Positions 1 through 14,914 of a stretch of DNA of 64,000 nucleotides are shown piece by piece (the first letter of the stretch is position 1; the number at the start of each line of letters is the position of its first letter). Location of the stretch: positions 7,564,001 through 7,628,000 of the forward strand of contig JAJNNQ010000006.1 in NCBI GenBank assembly GCA_027886175.1, in the 5' to 3' direction. The notes beneath the pieces were generated by a model that made no database searches, was not told the origin of the DNA, and was given only the letters and a program-made list of their open reading frames with translations. Made by a program: the position numbers and the translations under genes. The DNA comes from Phylloscopus collybita. Its lineage: Eukaryota > Chordata > Aves > Passeriformes > Phylloscopidae.

Positions 1-3000
1 ATGATTGATAACAATCACTGTGAATTTTAATAAATAAAAAATACAATCTTCATTCAGATACAATCTCATTAAAGAATTAGTGAAATGCTTTTTAAAATTC
101 TCTGCTAAGTAGGTTTTATCAGTGAGAAAATTATATGGAAGTTTGATTTAGCAGCTATAAATGTCATTAAACAAATATGCATTCTTCAGACTTAATTACA
201 CATTACAATATCAAACAGTTGAAAGCCCAAGAGATAATAAAGTGTAACTGTCACTACCAAGAGTATAATATTATCTTAATAATTTAAAACAGATTGGATA
301 TAAGAAATTACAGTCAACGCATGAGAATTTGTAAGTGGGATAAATCATGTATCCTGCCAAATGGTGAAATTACTTTTCTGAAAACATGACCAATATATTT
401 CTAAGTATTTCTATTCTTAGGATCAGCACCTTTTCTCTGAGTAACAAAATTATCTTTAATTATTCTGAAATATATGAATGACTCACCATTTTTTGTTCAA
501 GCATTGTTTACCTGTTCTTTAAATCTATTACCACTTCTCCAAAAGTCTACATTGGTAGAAGAAAGTCCAATTAAACAAAAATTTCAAGTGAGTCATGATG
601 AAATCTCCAGTGTATATCACTCATAAGGGTCAAATTCAGCTTTAATTCTATTAAGTCTTAAACTTGCATATCCCACCCTTAGCAAACAAACCCTTAGCAT
701 GGACAGCACCACTCAAGTGAGTATAAACAATGTATGTGAATGGGATATATGGTATAATGTTTACCCCAAACTGATCATGTTAGAGAAGAAGCCAGCCTGC
801 ACTGGGATTAAACAGTAACCAATGACAAAGAGACTTTTGAAACAAAGAAGCAAACAGCTGGAAGAGAAGTCTAATGAAAACATGAAAGTACTCAACAGAG
901 GGCAAGGGAGAAACCCTGTGGTGGAAGCAGCAGCAGTCAGATCTTGTTTGACACTAAAGACATCATAACTGCAGCCTGTCTGGGCACACCAGCCTCCCCA
1001 AAGGCTGCCTTGAGCTACTGCACTGCATCCAGGTGGGCGGCTCTGCGGGGTGCAGCACACGGGGACCAGCACCTCCGATATGTGTCTTGCCTCACGGGAC
1101 ACTTGACATCTGGCATGTGCCCTTGCAGGTCGTAGGGAGCAGTAGAGCTACAGGCAAAAGCTCAAACACTCACGTCTTCATCAGAAGCCATGTGTACACC
1201 TTGCACTCCCAGGGAAGGAGGTTGTTGGTAACCTACAAGGCCTTTGAGGAAGAGGATATGGATGCAAATGGGGTGTGTGGGTGAGTGTGTGTGGGTGTGT
1301 TGGTGGGAGAAAATAGTAACATTTTTGAAAGATTAATAAGAATAAGAATTCACAGGAATTTGTCAGTTTTTATTAATATTTGTTTTAACTGATCAGTTGC
1401 AGATATTTATCCTAATCATGTAGTTCATTGATTGCTGATTCATATTAATAAATGTTAATAAATCAATTAACCATTTCAATAATGCTTGTTTTGCTAAGGT
1501 GGTCCACCTTGGACAAATCATGTCATAGAATAGGTTAACATCATGTAACACTAGCTAGTGAAATATCAGTGTTGCTTATGTCTCCAAAAAAATAAAAGGT
1601 CACGCTACCATGCCACACAGGGTATTCTATTTACATGAGAAAAATTTGACAGGGAAAAATGGAAGTTCTCCTTAAAAATAAATATATATTAAATAATCCA
1701 TGCTCATCACCTCAAATTCGATATATTTAATATCAACATAGCTTTCTACAAATGCGTCTATGTAAAATCTGAAGAACAAGAACAAGTTTTGGGCAATTTG
1801 CCAGCCTTCAACGATGAACACATAATTACAGCATCCCATAGTCTACCAGTTGACTTAATTGGCTCTTAATTGACATAGGGTTTGCCAAAAAAAGAGATTT
1901 ATATTCGCAGATCATTAGACCGAGGTTGTTAAACATTGTACTGCATGACTCATTATGGCTTATGCTGTTAGTGTAAGAGAAAGCTAAACAGCAAGGACTG
2001 CTGAGACTGATGTATTCAGGTCATTCAGGAGAACAGAGACATGCCTTGTTGTAACCACAGAATTACACAGGTTCTAGGGAACCACTTTTCTATCTCTGAG
2101 TTACTTCCAGAAATATTCCCAGCCTCAGCTTTTGAGATAGTTTTTTAGAGATTTTGAGTTTCCAAATAAACTTCCCACCTTATATTTTCATCTACCATAC
2201 ACGACTTTAGGAAGGATGGTCACCTTTTCTATGGACATACTGAGAATTTTAACCTAAAAGTCAGTTTTTCAGTAGGACCTGGTACCTAAAGTATTTAGTT
2301 CTTTCTGAAATCCAAGTTTAAATGCACTAACAATGCAGACTAAAATGTGAAATATATTTTCAATGTAAAAAAAAAAAAATCCTTTCACATGAAAACCTTT
2401 CTTGGAATACAATAAAGTGCAATGACTTGGTGAAGATAATTCCCTTAGGAAATCTTTCTGATCTCTTCCAAAAAAGTTAGTGTCCAGAATATAAGACAAA
2501 TATTTTAAAGCTGATGAAATATTTGAAGGTATTGACATGTTAAAAAAGTAGTGTTTTTTTCTTTCATTTCACCCTCCAACTCTCCAAACAGAAGTCTGAG
2601 TTTGTGTGTGTGCACTCAGACATACACTCATATTTGTGAAGAAATGGAGTTGCTCCCCTTTCTCCATTCTTACTGCTGTCTGCTTTTTTTCTGTTCCTAA
2701 TGTCTTTGAGAGTTATGTTCTTTTCCTCATTTCTTGGTGATTACTAGAGAAAACTCCTTTTTTATTATTTTTTATATTTTTTTTTTATTTGAGGGTCTAT
2801 TTTAGCAATATATTTAAATATTGCTCTGCAATAGCATTCCCCCTCCCTCACAAGCAAGCAAAGTGAATTTGTCAAGGGTTGCTTGCAGCTTTGGGGGAAA
2901 GGAGAATCACATACGGCAGCCAAGCTACTGCAGTGTCTCTGAGAAATTGATCTTGTTGTGCTGTGTCAGAATAAGACTTTGATGATAATGACATTTTCAG

Positions 3001-6000
3001 CTGCAGACAAAATCCTTTTTAATTTATTTGGTGGGGAGAGGCTGAAATGATTTTCTATTCCAGGATCTGCTTTACAGCTTGATTCACTTTTTAGGACAAA
3101 CTCTCAGTTCAGGGGCAGGTGGGGAGTTCATCCTGACATGACCCTGAAAGAAAAGGAAGCATTCCAAGGACTTGGAGTTTTTAAATATTTCATTGAATTT
3201 TTTTCCTTAAAGATCACATCCTTGAGTCTCTCACTTGAGGACTAAATTAGGGTGATAACAGAAATGCTGTAGAATAATCTGAGAAATTTTAGGAAACTGT
3301 GAGATACAGATGAGGCAGAAGGGAATAGAATCCATTTAAAACCTGCAAATTATTTTAATATCTACAGTGCCTCTCCTATGTTGGTGAGGTCATAATGTCC
3401 AGTTCCACGCCAGCCTAACTTTAAACTTTGTCTTTTCCCTACTAATATTTTGCATGTTTTTCACTGTTTTCATACAGGCAGTTGTATGCTGTCGTAGGGG
3501 AGGATTTCCAGAATGCCCTGAGGTCCAATCCATCTCCAGATACTTGATCCTGTTTCAAGGCATCAGCTAATTTTTCCCTCATATTAAAAAATGCTTCAGT
3601 TTCTAAAATTACTGGTATACCACCTCAGTTAATTGAGAATAGAAAATTTCCTCAGCGCAATAATTGAAAGAACTAGATGATTTATCTTGCAAAAAAGCTT
3701 CTGTCAGTTTCATGAAAACCTGGGAGTTTTGAGAGGTGAATCTGTTTCTGATTCTCTAGACAGCCATTCCTGTGCAATTATTATTTTCAAGGTTTAAAAG
3801 TGACAGTAAAAAGGTTTTATGTGCTTAAATGTACCTTTTTAAATCTTTTCTTCTGCATTTTCATCAGCATTTCAGGTCTGCACATGCAATTTGCCTATGG
3901 ATGCCTGGTGAGAAATAGTTTAATGACATTTTTTACAGAGAATGCATTTCTAGCATAGCCAGATAAGTCCAAAAAATGCATCTACTTAAGCAGCACGTCA
4001 TCAAGCCCATGTTTGTAGTCTGTGCGGTATCAATACTCTTTTCATTCCTTTTCATTCCTGATGGTCTATTCAGTCCATCCAGAGTTACTTGTGGGGATCA
4101 GGCATGTCAAAACAAACTGCATTGTCTCACACTGTGCTCCCATTTCGGAGGGGACTTGTCCAATGGAAAGTAAATGTTGGATCAAAAGCAATAAAGTACA
4201 TTCTGAATCAACAAACTACTAGTCTATGCACACTAGTTGCTTAGCTATTGTTTAGATATTTTTGCTCATCATTTGAGGAACAAGTCATGCAGATAAATGG
4301 AAATTTTCTCACTGAAGGAATGGCTGTCATCAACTAACCAAATTTTGATCCTTGAAATTTCTCTGTATAAATTGTTTGGATTTTGTTCCTTGTTCAGAGA
4401 TAAGGCTTGCAAGTTTACCCTGTATTTTGAGGTTCTTTAGGATTGGAAAGAAAGTAATGAATGCACAGAGAATGGTTTAATATATTTGTGTAAATAAAAG
4501 TGCCATAAAAATATATTTCAGGTTTAAACTCTATATTTTCATAGAAACAGAATTTTGCTTTACGTCTTTTCATGCATGCATCTGAGCAGACATAGATATG
4601 TGGTTACAAACAGATATAAACATAGATATAAAATATAGATAGAGATATAGATAGATTAATATATCATCTTAAGGAAATAAAGAAAAAACACCACATACAA
4701 AGGATTATCATCTCAGCTGGTTGAAAGCAGTGCCTCTATTTTCTAAGACAGAAATTGGCACCATCCCTAGAAAGAATCATGAGAGAAGCACCTGAGAAAT
4801 TCTGAAAATAAGAATTTCAGTAGAGGGCTAACTCACTGTTAGTGCTTATCTATGCCAATTACACCCAAAAGGTAAAAAAAAGGTAAGTAATTTCATATTC
4901 ATGCCAGAGGGACAAGGCTCATAGTAGGAAATTGCCTTTCAGATAAAGAAATCCCCGAACCCAGCAGCAACAACAATACAGAAACAACCAACCAATCAAC
5001 TAAACACAAAACCAAAAAAAACCCCACCACCCACACACAGCAAAAAAATCCCCCAACTTGGAGCAAGGTGTAAAGTACCCAAAAGTGCTGAAATGCAACA
5101 TCAATGACTGTCAGAGATCATTTTTACTACAAAGATGTTGATAGATTCTCTAACACTAATAAGATTTCTCTGTATATAAGTTTTAGTAACTGCTACTTGA
5201 AAAATATTCAATATACTTGCTCCACTCTGACTTGCGTACTTTAGCTCATAAGGTCACAGCAACCCTCTTATCAGCCAACAGCAGAGCTGCAGCAGTAATA
5301 GGAGATGTCATCTTAGATTAATGCAAGTGAAAATTGCCTGCAATTTTTTATACTTCTGTCTCTTGTGTGCACTTTAAAGTTTCATTTTTATCTCAGAACA
5401 TCCTTGGTCACACCACTCCTGATACTTCAGGAAAATATTTGAATGCACCATTAGAAATGATTACGATCTTCAGTAAAAATTATTTCTCTAGAATATGTGA
5501 GAAATCAAAGGAGAATGCAACCCAGGAATTAGATGTGGATCAATGTAAATATATAGGATTCTGCCTAAATTTACTCTCAAAATACACTTACTTATATTTC
5601 AGTTTTTCTTTTAAACCTAGACATTGACCCCCTTGACAAAGTATCAGCCAAAAATATGGATTTCTCCTAGTCTAACAGAAGAGCAATCAGAACTTTTTTG
5701 ATATCTCTATCATTTATAGAGTAGATAATTTTGAATTATGCATGATGCTGGTATATATATATTTTTTTTTTTACTGCAATATGAATGTCATATCTTTACA
5801 TTGTTAGCAGTTTGTATTGCAGTGTCAAAAAAAAGAAGCAAGCTTCTTTTTACCAACTTTATTAAACTACTTGGACAGCAAGAAGCCTGATATATGGGGT
5901 TTATGTATGGACACATATAAATAGAGGAAAAATTATGGAATTGATTTAGCACAATCTGTTTTGGAAGAAAAAGACATGTAGGAATTAGGAAAGTATAAAA

Positions 6001-7589
6001 ATATTTGTTTCTTCTTTTTCTCGATATTTTAAAACAAATTCTCTCTCTAGAACTGTTTTTTGGGGTTTTTTTTAAATCTTCAATTCTTAGAATTGAGTTA
6101 AAGATTGAAGAGATCTTTTTGAAGTTCAAAAAATACTGTTGTGTCTCCTCTGTCCCTGGTAAATAAAAAGTTATAATGAAAAATCTTTAACACAGAAAAA
6201 AAAATCACATTAAAATCTGTGTTATGACCTTGATTTAAATCAACATTGAGGAGATGCTATTCTTCTCTGATTAAAAACTTTTTTCCATTATTATTATTGT
6301 TAGATCATTATTTCCAGAAAGTTAACATTTTTTTGTATTAAGAGTGACATGTAAAATAAAATATTCTCAGAAACATGCCTGGGACATATCTGTTTCAGAC
6401 CAGAAAGTGTGCACAGTAATCACAACCAACACTTTTGTCCATGTCACATCTCATTAAAAGGAACTTTATGTACAACTGTGGAGGACAACCATATCGAGCC
6501 TAACACATTCTGAAGGCAACATAGTTGGAGGCAATGACAATTTAGCATGGAAGCTGCTATTAGATTGCATATATTTTTCATATTTTTAGCATAATTCTAG
6601 TGTGGAAAGCAGGAACTGTAAAAAAGAGATAGATAATGTGAAGAATACCACAGTAAGCAAGTAAAAACTTTTTATGCAATCACAGTGTCATAGAAATACT
6701 AGACTTTACTCAAATTATATACATATAGATACATTTAAAGAACATATTTTTGCATATTTAAAGGAAAATTATCTATAAGAAGGAAAAAGAGAGACAAGAA
6801 ATGCAGAGTCCCTAGTTTGTGTAAAGAAAAAGTCAATATCTCAAAATAGAAAAGTTATTAGGGAATATATTTTAATGTTCATATAGTCATATCTAAACAC
6901 TTTGAAATTTAGTTAGATTATGTATATACTACAACAAAAACAGTTTATGCTTTCATCAAGATATTAACTGACAAGAAAAGATCTGGGTAGATCCCCATCA
7001 AAGTTCTTACATAAAATTCTGGCACATTTGAATTGTAATCTTCCATACAGAAAAGTAACAATACTACTTAGCATTTATTGTCAAAAAAAAAATCTACTTT
7101 TTTAGTAAAATCCAGAATCTATTAAAAATTCCAGAAAATGAAATTAAAAATATATGCTGAGTTTGATCTTTCTGGACAACATATGAGACATTATCTATAG
7201 AATTCAGTACAAATTAAAGCAGATCCACCCCCAAGCATCTGAACAGAGATTAAATAAAATTCTCCCAGGTATTTCAGAATAATTTAATGAGAAGATTCCA
7301 GCAAATAAATAAGAAAAAAGAGGGTTTTTCCATGCTTTTACTTCAAATTTTGGTGAGAACAAAATAAGATACAGTGAAGAGACCACTTGAAGTGGCTGTA
7401 ATTATATTCACATCATAACATGGATGTAAATAGACTAATAAATAAAAGGCATCTCAGTTTAATACAGAATTTTTTTACCCACAAACAAAAAGAAAGACTT
7501 AAAATCTAAATCCTTAAACAAAACACACCATAATAGAAATCCTGTCTCAAATTACAATAATATTAACAAAGGCTTGAACTCTTCTGGTT
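1..7589. other. AT-rich non-coding stretch, no gene seen
   Basis: This stretch has only short chance reading frames and many stops on both strands. I recognise no exon, RNA gene or dated repeat. Local landmarks are a GC-richer patch at about 930-1300 with a GT-rich tail (about 1270-1310), a T-rich run near 2756-2790, a GATA-like run near 4618-4660 and several short A or T homopolymers. It is consistent with avian intergenic or intronic DNA. Confidence 0.6.
930..1300. other. Locally GC-rich patch of unknown nature
   Basis: Base composition rises sharply against the AT-rich surroundings, and overlapping open frames of 60-113 codons appear on both strands because stops become rarer. No frame shows a recognisable domain. 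The right end grades into a GT-rich run. It could be an old repeat, a conserved non-coding element or an exon remnant; the sequence alone does not decide. Confidence 0.3.
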
Positions 7590-7955
7590 TTGGTTGTGAT
7601 AGAGTTAATTTTATTTATAGTCATCCTTCTTGACCTTTGACCAAAACAGTGATAAAAACATGGGAATGTTTTACCTATTTCTGAAGAGTGCTTACAGAAT
7701 GGCAAGGCTTTTCTTGCTTCCCCACCCTGTCACACCAGCAAAGACAGCAGGGGATACACAAGAGGCTGAAAAGGGACACAGCCAGGACAGCTGACCTCAA
7801 CTGACCAAAGGGATGTCCCATGGCATATGATGTGGTGCCCAGCAACAGAAGCTGGGGCAAGGAAGGTCACTTGGAGTGATGGCATTTTTCTTCCCAAGTT
7901 ATCATTGTGAATGATGAGGCTCTGCTATCCTGGAGATGGCTGAACACCTCTCTGG
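7590..7955 (+). mobile_element. Old avian retroviral LTR fragment
   Basis: The stretch resembles a common avian endogenous-retrovirus LTR. It begins with a TGTGATAGAGTTAATTTT-like start at about 7595, continues through a block containing GGGACACAGCCAGGACAGCTGACC and a CCATGGCATATGATGTGGTG-like core. It ends near the GGAGATGGCTGAACACCTCT block at about 7930-7950. No internal retroviral sequence or second LTR flanks it, so it is probably a truncated or solo LTR. The family name is not assigned. Recognition is from general familiarity with avian LTR sequence and no alignment was run. The 61-codon minus-strand frame here is not a gene. Confidence 0.55.
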
Positions 7956-10900
7956 TTACTATCCTTCCTAACATTTTAGTAAAACAAGACTCCACAGAAA
8001 AACATTAAGACTGATTATTAGTATGCAAAAAAATTGTTCTACTAAAAAAAAAACAAATCTGTAAAATGCTCTAAATATGTCATTATCTAGTTTATATGGC
8101 ATGGGGAAAGTTTGTGAAGACCCTTTAAAGTAAGAAGATGCCATGCACAACACATTTGTCTTCACAAAAAAAAAGGCCTCTAGCTGAAGTTTAGGACCTG
8201 TGTGTGAGAGAGAGAGAGAGCATTTAACTTCCAAACTACCATAAATTTCATTAAATCACATAAAAAAAATATATATTCTGCATTATAGTTGTAATTTTAA
8301 ATATTTTCATTAATGGTACAGACAAGTAAAGATACTACCAGTATGCTCTGAGTACAGCAAAGAAAACTGTGTAAGCAGAAGCATTGCTGGACAACAAAGA
8401 ACCAACAGAGAGACCTTTTAAAATTACCCTAATATTAAGAACAAGTTATTGTCTCTTGATTGTAATTTGCACCTTCTCAGACAAAAAGCTAATCACCAGC
8501 TAATTGCCAATCCATAAAATCACACATCATTAGTTCTACTATTCAGTATTCATAACAGCTTGGTTAAAAAAATGTAAACTTACTTCTAGCAAGAAATAAA
8601 TATGCATTAGTGCAAAACAATGTTCGTAACGTTTATTTCACTATCTTTTTTTATTAAACACCTTTCGTTTTCCAGTTAGTCAACTGGCACACTGAAAAAG
8701 TTCATTTTTAAGATTAGATGAATCACAGAATTCTACTTGTTTTGCAATAACAATGTGTTTATAAAAGTATATTCTTCTGTTAGTCTAAAACTCTGCGATA
8801 CATTTTGTTTTGAGAGGGCAATTTTTGGCTTGTCTGTGTGAAACACATACAGGAAATTTTAGATGTGCAACTGTGTCATCTTTTCAGTTTTTTCTTATTT
8901 GCCATTTACTTGTGTTCTGCTTATTATTAACCCTGTTATTAGTGAGTGAGCTCTTGTATAGTAATGAATCTACCAGACCTTTTTTGTGTGTATTTTTTTT
9001 CAGTGCATTATGCTTTCCAAAGACTTAGCAGGTTTGCATATCAAAGCTTTTCCTTGCAGACCCCTAAGGGACTCATTTCTCCATAGTAACACTAGACCCT
9101 ACAGTATAATGCTTGATTTATTCTTCTATCAACTATTGTTCTATACCTACACAGTCTTTTCTATTTGTTACTGTCTAGAGGATACAGCACTGACCCTGCC
9201 TGCTCAATGTGCAGGGACTCATGCCTGCAAGCACTAAGGCTCTATCCCTATGCCTTTACTTGTCATATCAGCAGCTTCATCTGCAGAAATACATTCTGAC
9301 TGAGTAAGCCTGAGGTAGACAATGCTTAATTCTCCATTACAAAATCTTCCAGGAAGAAGAGAGAGATTCAGCTGCAGGGCATCCATCCTGTCAGCACCCT
9401 ATTATCCTAACACAACATTTACTCTGTTACTGGTTTTAAGATGGCCTTATTCAGTCTGATTATCATGTTAGAGCCTTGTCCTGGCTCACTGCACACAGCA
9501 TATTTTTTGTTCTGAGACTCCAGGTATTTGTCTTTTTTGTACCTCCTTATTGTACCCTCATCACTTATCAACAAATGGAGTTCAGAAGATCTCCCAATAC
9601 TTGAATTAGACCTTAAAAAGTCAAAATGTGAGTTAGTTTTATACTAGGAAGGAAAACAAGTAAACCAAGGAGAAACAACTATTTATAAGAAGTTAAAAAT
9701 ATATAGTTTCTAGATTTTGCTCTCCCATAACTGACAATGGATCCACACTTTGCATTGATATGTAGCACAGGCATGTATAACACATATCTGTGCAATGGAT
9801 CACAAAGATCACATAATATTTACCATTTTCCTTCACCTTAATCCACCATACTTTTAATCCACCAAGTCTTCTAGCACCATATAGTAACCTTAACACACAG
9901 AATAAAGTGATCACAGGCTACAGAATCAGCACACAGAGATAAGGAGAGATGAGGGTCATTAGCAACCTATAATTTATGAAACATACCCCCAATTTTATGC
10001 AATTTAAGGATTTCATAGAATACTTGTGAAAGAAATCTTGTTTTCAAAATTTCATAAGTATTCTGACTACATCCAGTTGAAGATGAGGGCGTTTGCAAAG
10101 TTTTACAAAACATAGCTGAGATTTCAAAAGAAGAAACAGCAGAAAAAATACATCAAATAGTCAATAAAAGTTTGGAGCATTACAGTGAGTTAAAAATTTC
10201 AGATTTGAATTTCTATTTCTGTGTTTTTATTCAGTAGCTTAATTCAGTGTTCAAGTTTATTGTTCCTATATTCATAAAAATATAATTATCTTGAATCTAT
10301 TGTCTCCTTTTTTCCGTCTTTAAAACAATGTACAAAAGCATGTTAATGCTCTGATAGAGAACAAGTTTTGAAATAGTACCATTTTACAATCTTGGAAAAA
10401 ATATCAATATGAAACTTTGCACTGCTGTTCCCCAGGCCTAGTTCACCAACGTTCTCATGCCATCAAGGGTTAATGGTTGTTCCACTGTTTGAGGAAGGCA
10501 CTGAGAATATCCTCATAAAGAGTTTGCATGATTAGGTCTTTACAACCAGCAGACCTGTAAATTAGCACTGCAAATAGGCTTTGTGCAGAGAGCATCATTC
10601 ACTAGAGGAGGTGTGATCCTGAATGCACAAGCATGCCCTGTGCACTATTGTGAAACTGAGTTTCCTAAAAGTTAATTTCTTTGTAGCCAACAGAAACAAT
10701 AGCTTTGAAGCGTCCTTTTCTATTTTTTTTCTCACTGTTTTTAAACTCTGCTGATCAATAATATCAAATGATGATTAGTGTCTAGTGACTAGCAAATCTC
10801 GCTATGTGATTCTACATATTTCAATATGAAGGCGAGGAAAGTATTTAAGTAGGCTAAAGTACAGAAATAACAAAAGAAAGTATTCCTGTAATGAAAAATA

Positions 10901-11878
10901 CAATTACTGCGAAGTCTTCTTGAGAGATAAAGTAGATTTGTGATTTTTTTTGTTTTGTTTTGGAGGTTTTTTAAAATAATTAAATAAATAATTCCAGAAA
11001 TTTATGTACTTGGAGTATCCAATATTAAACAATTCTGTAGAGTGAGACTCTTCACTGAAGCAGGAGAACATAATCCTAATGGGTGAGCTGATACTGCAAG
11101 TAAAAATAAAATGATGAAAACATCATTGAAACACAGCTGTGCTAATTGTTGTTTAGAGTTTTCCAGAAGGCATACAGTATTTTTTTTTCTCCCACCGTCA
11201 TAGTCATCATGTTTGGTTAGTCAAAGGTGGAGAACTGTTTTTCGTAGGGAAAGGTCATTTCATGGAATTTCAGAAATTAGGTGACTCTATTCTCAAGAAC
11301 AACGTTGGAGTCTTGTACCAAAGAGAGACAGAAATGTGTTTTATCATTTATCACTTCTGTAGGTTAGAAATATTTAAATTGCAGAATGAAAAAAATGCAG
11401 AATAAGATTGAGTTAAATTGGGAAAAAATGTCATGATCATGAGAAAATTCATCTACATTGTTAAAAGGTTTGATGGGATTGAGTTTAGCTTTTTCTTCAG
11501 AAATGCAGTTATGATTTCAAGATTTTGTTTTGTCATTAAAGTATAATTAGAAGTTAAGTAAATTCTGTTGAAATGTTTATTTGAAGTGGGTATCCTATGT
11601 ATTTAACTACAATCTGGTTTGTGTTCACAGAACATTCAAATTAACTTGAAATCAATGCACTTTTCCAACAGGGAAGACAAACCTTGATAGTAGTTACAGA
11701 AAGTGAACCTGATAATTCATACTCAAAAGATTTTATTATTCTCCAGTGTTTTAATAAAAGAATTATTAATCCAAAAATTATCATTTTTTCATTGTGTCAT
11801 TCTACCTATAACATTCAGGGATGTAGTAAAGACAATTCCTATTTGTTGTTTAATCTTAGCATGAGATTACTTTACTTT

Positions 11879-11905
11879 GTTACTTTGTTACTTTAACAAA
11901 GTAAC
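11879..11905. repeat. Perfect 11-bp inverted repeat
   Basis: GTTACTTTGTT at 11879-11889 is exactly complementary to AACAAAGTAAC at 11895-11905, with a 5-nt loop (ACTTT). The left arm lies in a short tandem of TTACTTTG units, so it may have arisen by local duplication and inversion. No function is inferred. Confidence 0.8.
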
Positions 11906-14319
11906 TGGGTATTCACTTCTGTCTTTATAATACCAAAAATATTCAGATTTGTATCACAGAAAATATTAATATAAGCCCTGCAGTTGGGGCTTATGACAGA
12001 CAGGGCAAAATAATTAATCTGGATGTTTATTTTACATTTTATGGTCCAGATTTAGCCAACATCTGACTTCAAATGTTACTATTAGGGTGTCTAGCTAGTG
12101 AAAATTCAAACAAATAAAAAACCAATGACCTCACGGTGAACAGAGAAACAGTGACAAAGTGGGGAACCCAGATAACCAAATCAACTGCTCCTAAGACCAT
12201 CAAAGATGAATGAGTAAGTTGTAATGCCTGGGAATGTCTGTAGCATCATTTAATTTCTGAAATATGTGAAGTTTCATTGGCCTCATAGTGTTGTGCTATG
12301 TGCAACTGTTTCACTTTATGGTTGCTTTTCATTATGTTTTGTAGCTCATGCTACTGTTTAAATTTTAATTATTTCTTTTTGCTCTTTTTTAATCAGACAG
12401 TTTAACTTTTAAGTATTCAAAATATAAACTTTTTATTTCCTGAAAATCAAAAAGCCAAAATAGAATTATTAGCAGCTAAATATATGTCAATTTTTTAAAA
12501 GGAGACCCTCATTTGTAGGAATATAAACCAGAACAATTTTCAGGAGATAGGTTTCTGAAGTAATTATTTCTGTACTTAAATGTTTTCTAAAAAAAAACCC
12601 TTTTACTTCTTAATAATATATTTAATAGGTATTCCTATCAATTTGATACACAGATGTGAAAAAAAAAGCTTTTTAAAATTAGATACCTATCCTATTTGTG
12701 ACTAAGATTGTTTCAATAGTACTTATCAGAAGAGAGCCAAGTATTTTTAGTAACATTTAGAGGATGGCAAAAGGAACCTTAAATAGTATTCTGCCTTAAA
12801 ACAGTGATCTTTAAAAACACTTCATCTGAATCAAAATATTGTTATTTGAGTATTTTTTGTCAGTGAACTGTGTGTCTGAATAGGATTTTCCCTCATGTTT
12901 CACCACTGAGCACCCACCTACTAAGTGTTAAGAACAAAAGGATGTTTTTTAAGATTGGACAAGAACTTATTCTTTGTCAAATAACCAAAGGATTAACCCA
13001 CCTTTACCCAAAGACTAATAACTAGATATTTCTCTCACATAATAGAACTCTATTCACAAAAATAAAGGGTATCTCAGAGGAGGGAACTCCATGCATTCTT
13101 TTGAAACTAGCCACTTATGCAGGCAAGAAAGCAAATGTATAAGGTTGAAGAAAGCAAATGTGTAAGAAAACTCTCAGGATCATTTAGGTGCAACATAAGA
13201 TTCTGGAAGCTTCTTGACTAATTGACAGCAGCTTAGAGATGGTACCATTGAGATCATCCTATAATGTTTCTGTTCCACACACTTTCCCCACAGCATTAAT
13301 TCCCACCTACTGCAGAGGGTGATGAACAGTGGATTAGTTGATGGGACCCAATGTATAGTTTTCCTATTAGAATAATTTTTAAGTTGCTTATGTGAGAGAA
13401 GAGAAAGTTGTAGTTCCTATCTCTGTTCCCTGGGTATCTTCTGTTTATATCCAATGGCATTCTGACTGTAAAATGTGCATCTGTTTCTTGAGACTAGTGT
13501 AGCTCAAACCAGAGACATCTGTATTTTGAGCCATGCACTATTGATTTTAGATACTTTCTGGAATTAGTTAGAGATTCAGAAGAGAGAAATCGAATCACTA
13601 CATGAAACCACCCCACCCTTATGGTTTTCTGATCCATAGTTTTTGCTAATGTTTGAATTTTATCACCCTGGTGAATGTTTTAGCTCAAACTTTTCTAAAA
13701 TCTGGGAAAAAAAATTGCTTCCTTGTGAGAGAAAATAAGGTGCAGCCTGTCCTATTGAGAGTGGACAAAACACATTTAGAATATTGTATTCAAACTTGAA
13801 CATATGAAAAACGTACATTGCAGTACTAGTTTGGATGAACTGAATTTACTTGTCTCAGACAAAGTCTGACCTAAAATACATAGGGGCATTTTGGTGACAT
13901 TTGCATACAAGGGACAGAGATTAGAAACTGGTGTTCATATGCCTTGAGAAACATCCTGTCTTTAGACACATCCAGTAAATCTTACACCAAATCTTACTAT
14001 GGGTGCAATGACATACAAAAGGCAAGACCTTAATTTTAATCTAATTTGACCAGTAATTACCTAATTCAAACAAAACAATTATTGTTATTAGTGGAGTTAT
14101 AAAAGTGTAAATTATCTAATTATTACAGAAAAGCATGGTTAACAGTACTAAAAATTTTGGTATGGATCCCTTTTCTTTGGCATTATATTCATTCCTCTGT
14201 GCCTTCTTTTAAGGTTCATAACTACTTTCTCCTTCAAGCAGAGGATAGGGAGGGTTTTACTGAGCTATCAGAGTTCTAATTTCATCACCCTGAAGAGTAT
14301 GCTTAGATAGTCAAGATAG

Positions 14320-14392
14320 TGGAGGGAGAAAAGAAAAGAAAAAAAAAAAAAAAAAAAATAAAAAAGAAAAAAAAAAGGAGAGAGACAAAAGA
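14320..14392. repeat. Purine-only low-complexity tract
   Basis: An almost pure A/G run contains a homopolymer of more than 15 A residues and a GGAGAGAGA end. The lysine-rich + frame and phenylalanine-rich - frame here are composition artefacts and not genes. Confidence 0.85.
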
Positions 14393-14914
14393 AAAAGTAT
14401 TTCTGGCAGTTCAGCTAGCCATAAACAACCACATATACTACTACTTTCGCAGTCATCCTGGCACAGACAGTGGGGTGCTGATTGGTAACCTGCCAGGTAA
14501 CTTACCATCTCATATGAGAAAAGCGGCTACTACTTAGCAGAGGTCCCAGAGACGTATAGGTTGGTAGGGTGAATAGAACACCAAAGAAAAATTATATAAT
14601 TTTTGTAATAATAATAATGAGGACATTTTTCGAGTTGTCTTTATTAATTTGAGTGTTAACATTACTGCAACTGGTGTAATAAAAACTGTTATATATATTA
14701 ATTACAGCTATAAAACCATTTCTCCTAATCCAAACACAAACCTGTATTACATAAGGGGCTGGTGTCTATTACTCAGTGACTGCATATGCTTGCTAGACCT
14801 CTTACCAAGCATAATATTTACAGGGCTAAGCTCTCTGTATTCCTCACAGGCTGCCTGTCCTTGCTTCTACCTCTGTAGGCTTCCTTTGTGTGTTTGAGTT
14901 GTCCAGGTGATCCT

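Larger units (their letters stand above)
7956..14914. other. AT-rich non-coding stretch, no gene seen
   Basis: No exon-like or repeat-family signal is recognised. It contains a GA dinucleotide run (8209-8220), a small hairpin at 11879-11905, a near-duplicate of about 22 bp around 13120-13165 and a purine-rich A tract at 14320-14392. Confidence 0.55.

Noticed and set aside
14311..14537. Lysine-rich and phenylalanine-rich frames
   Set aside because: Translation of a purine low-complexity tract.
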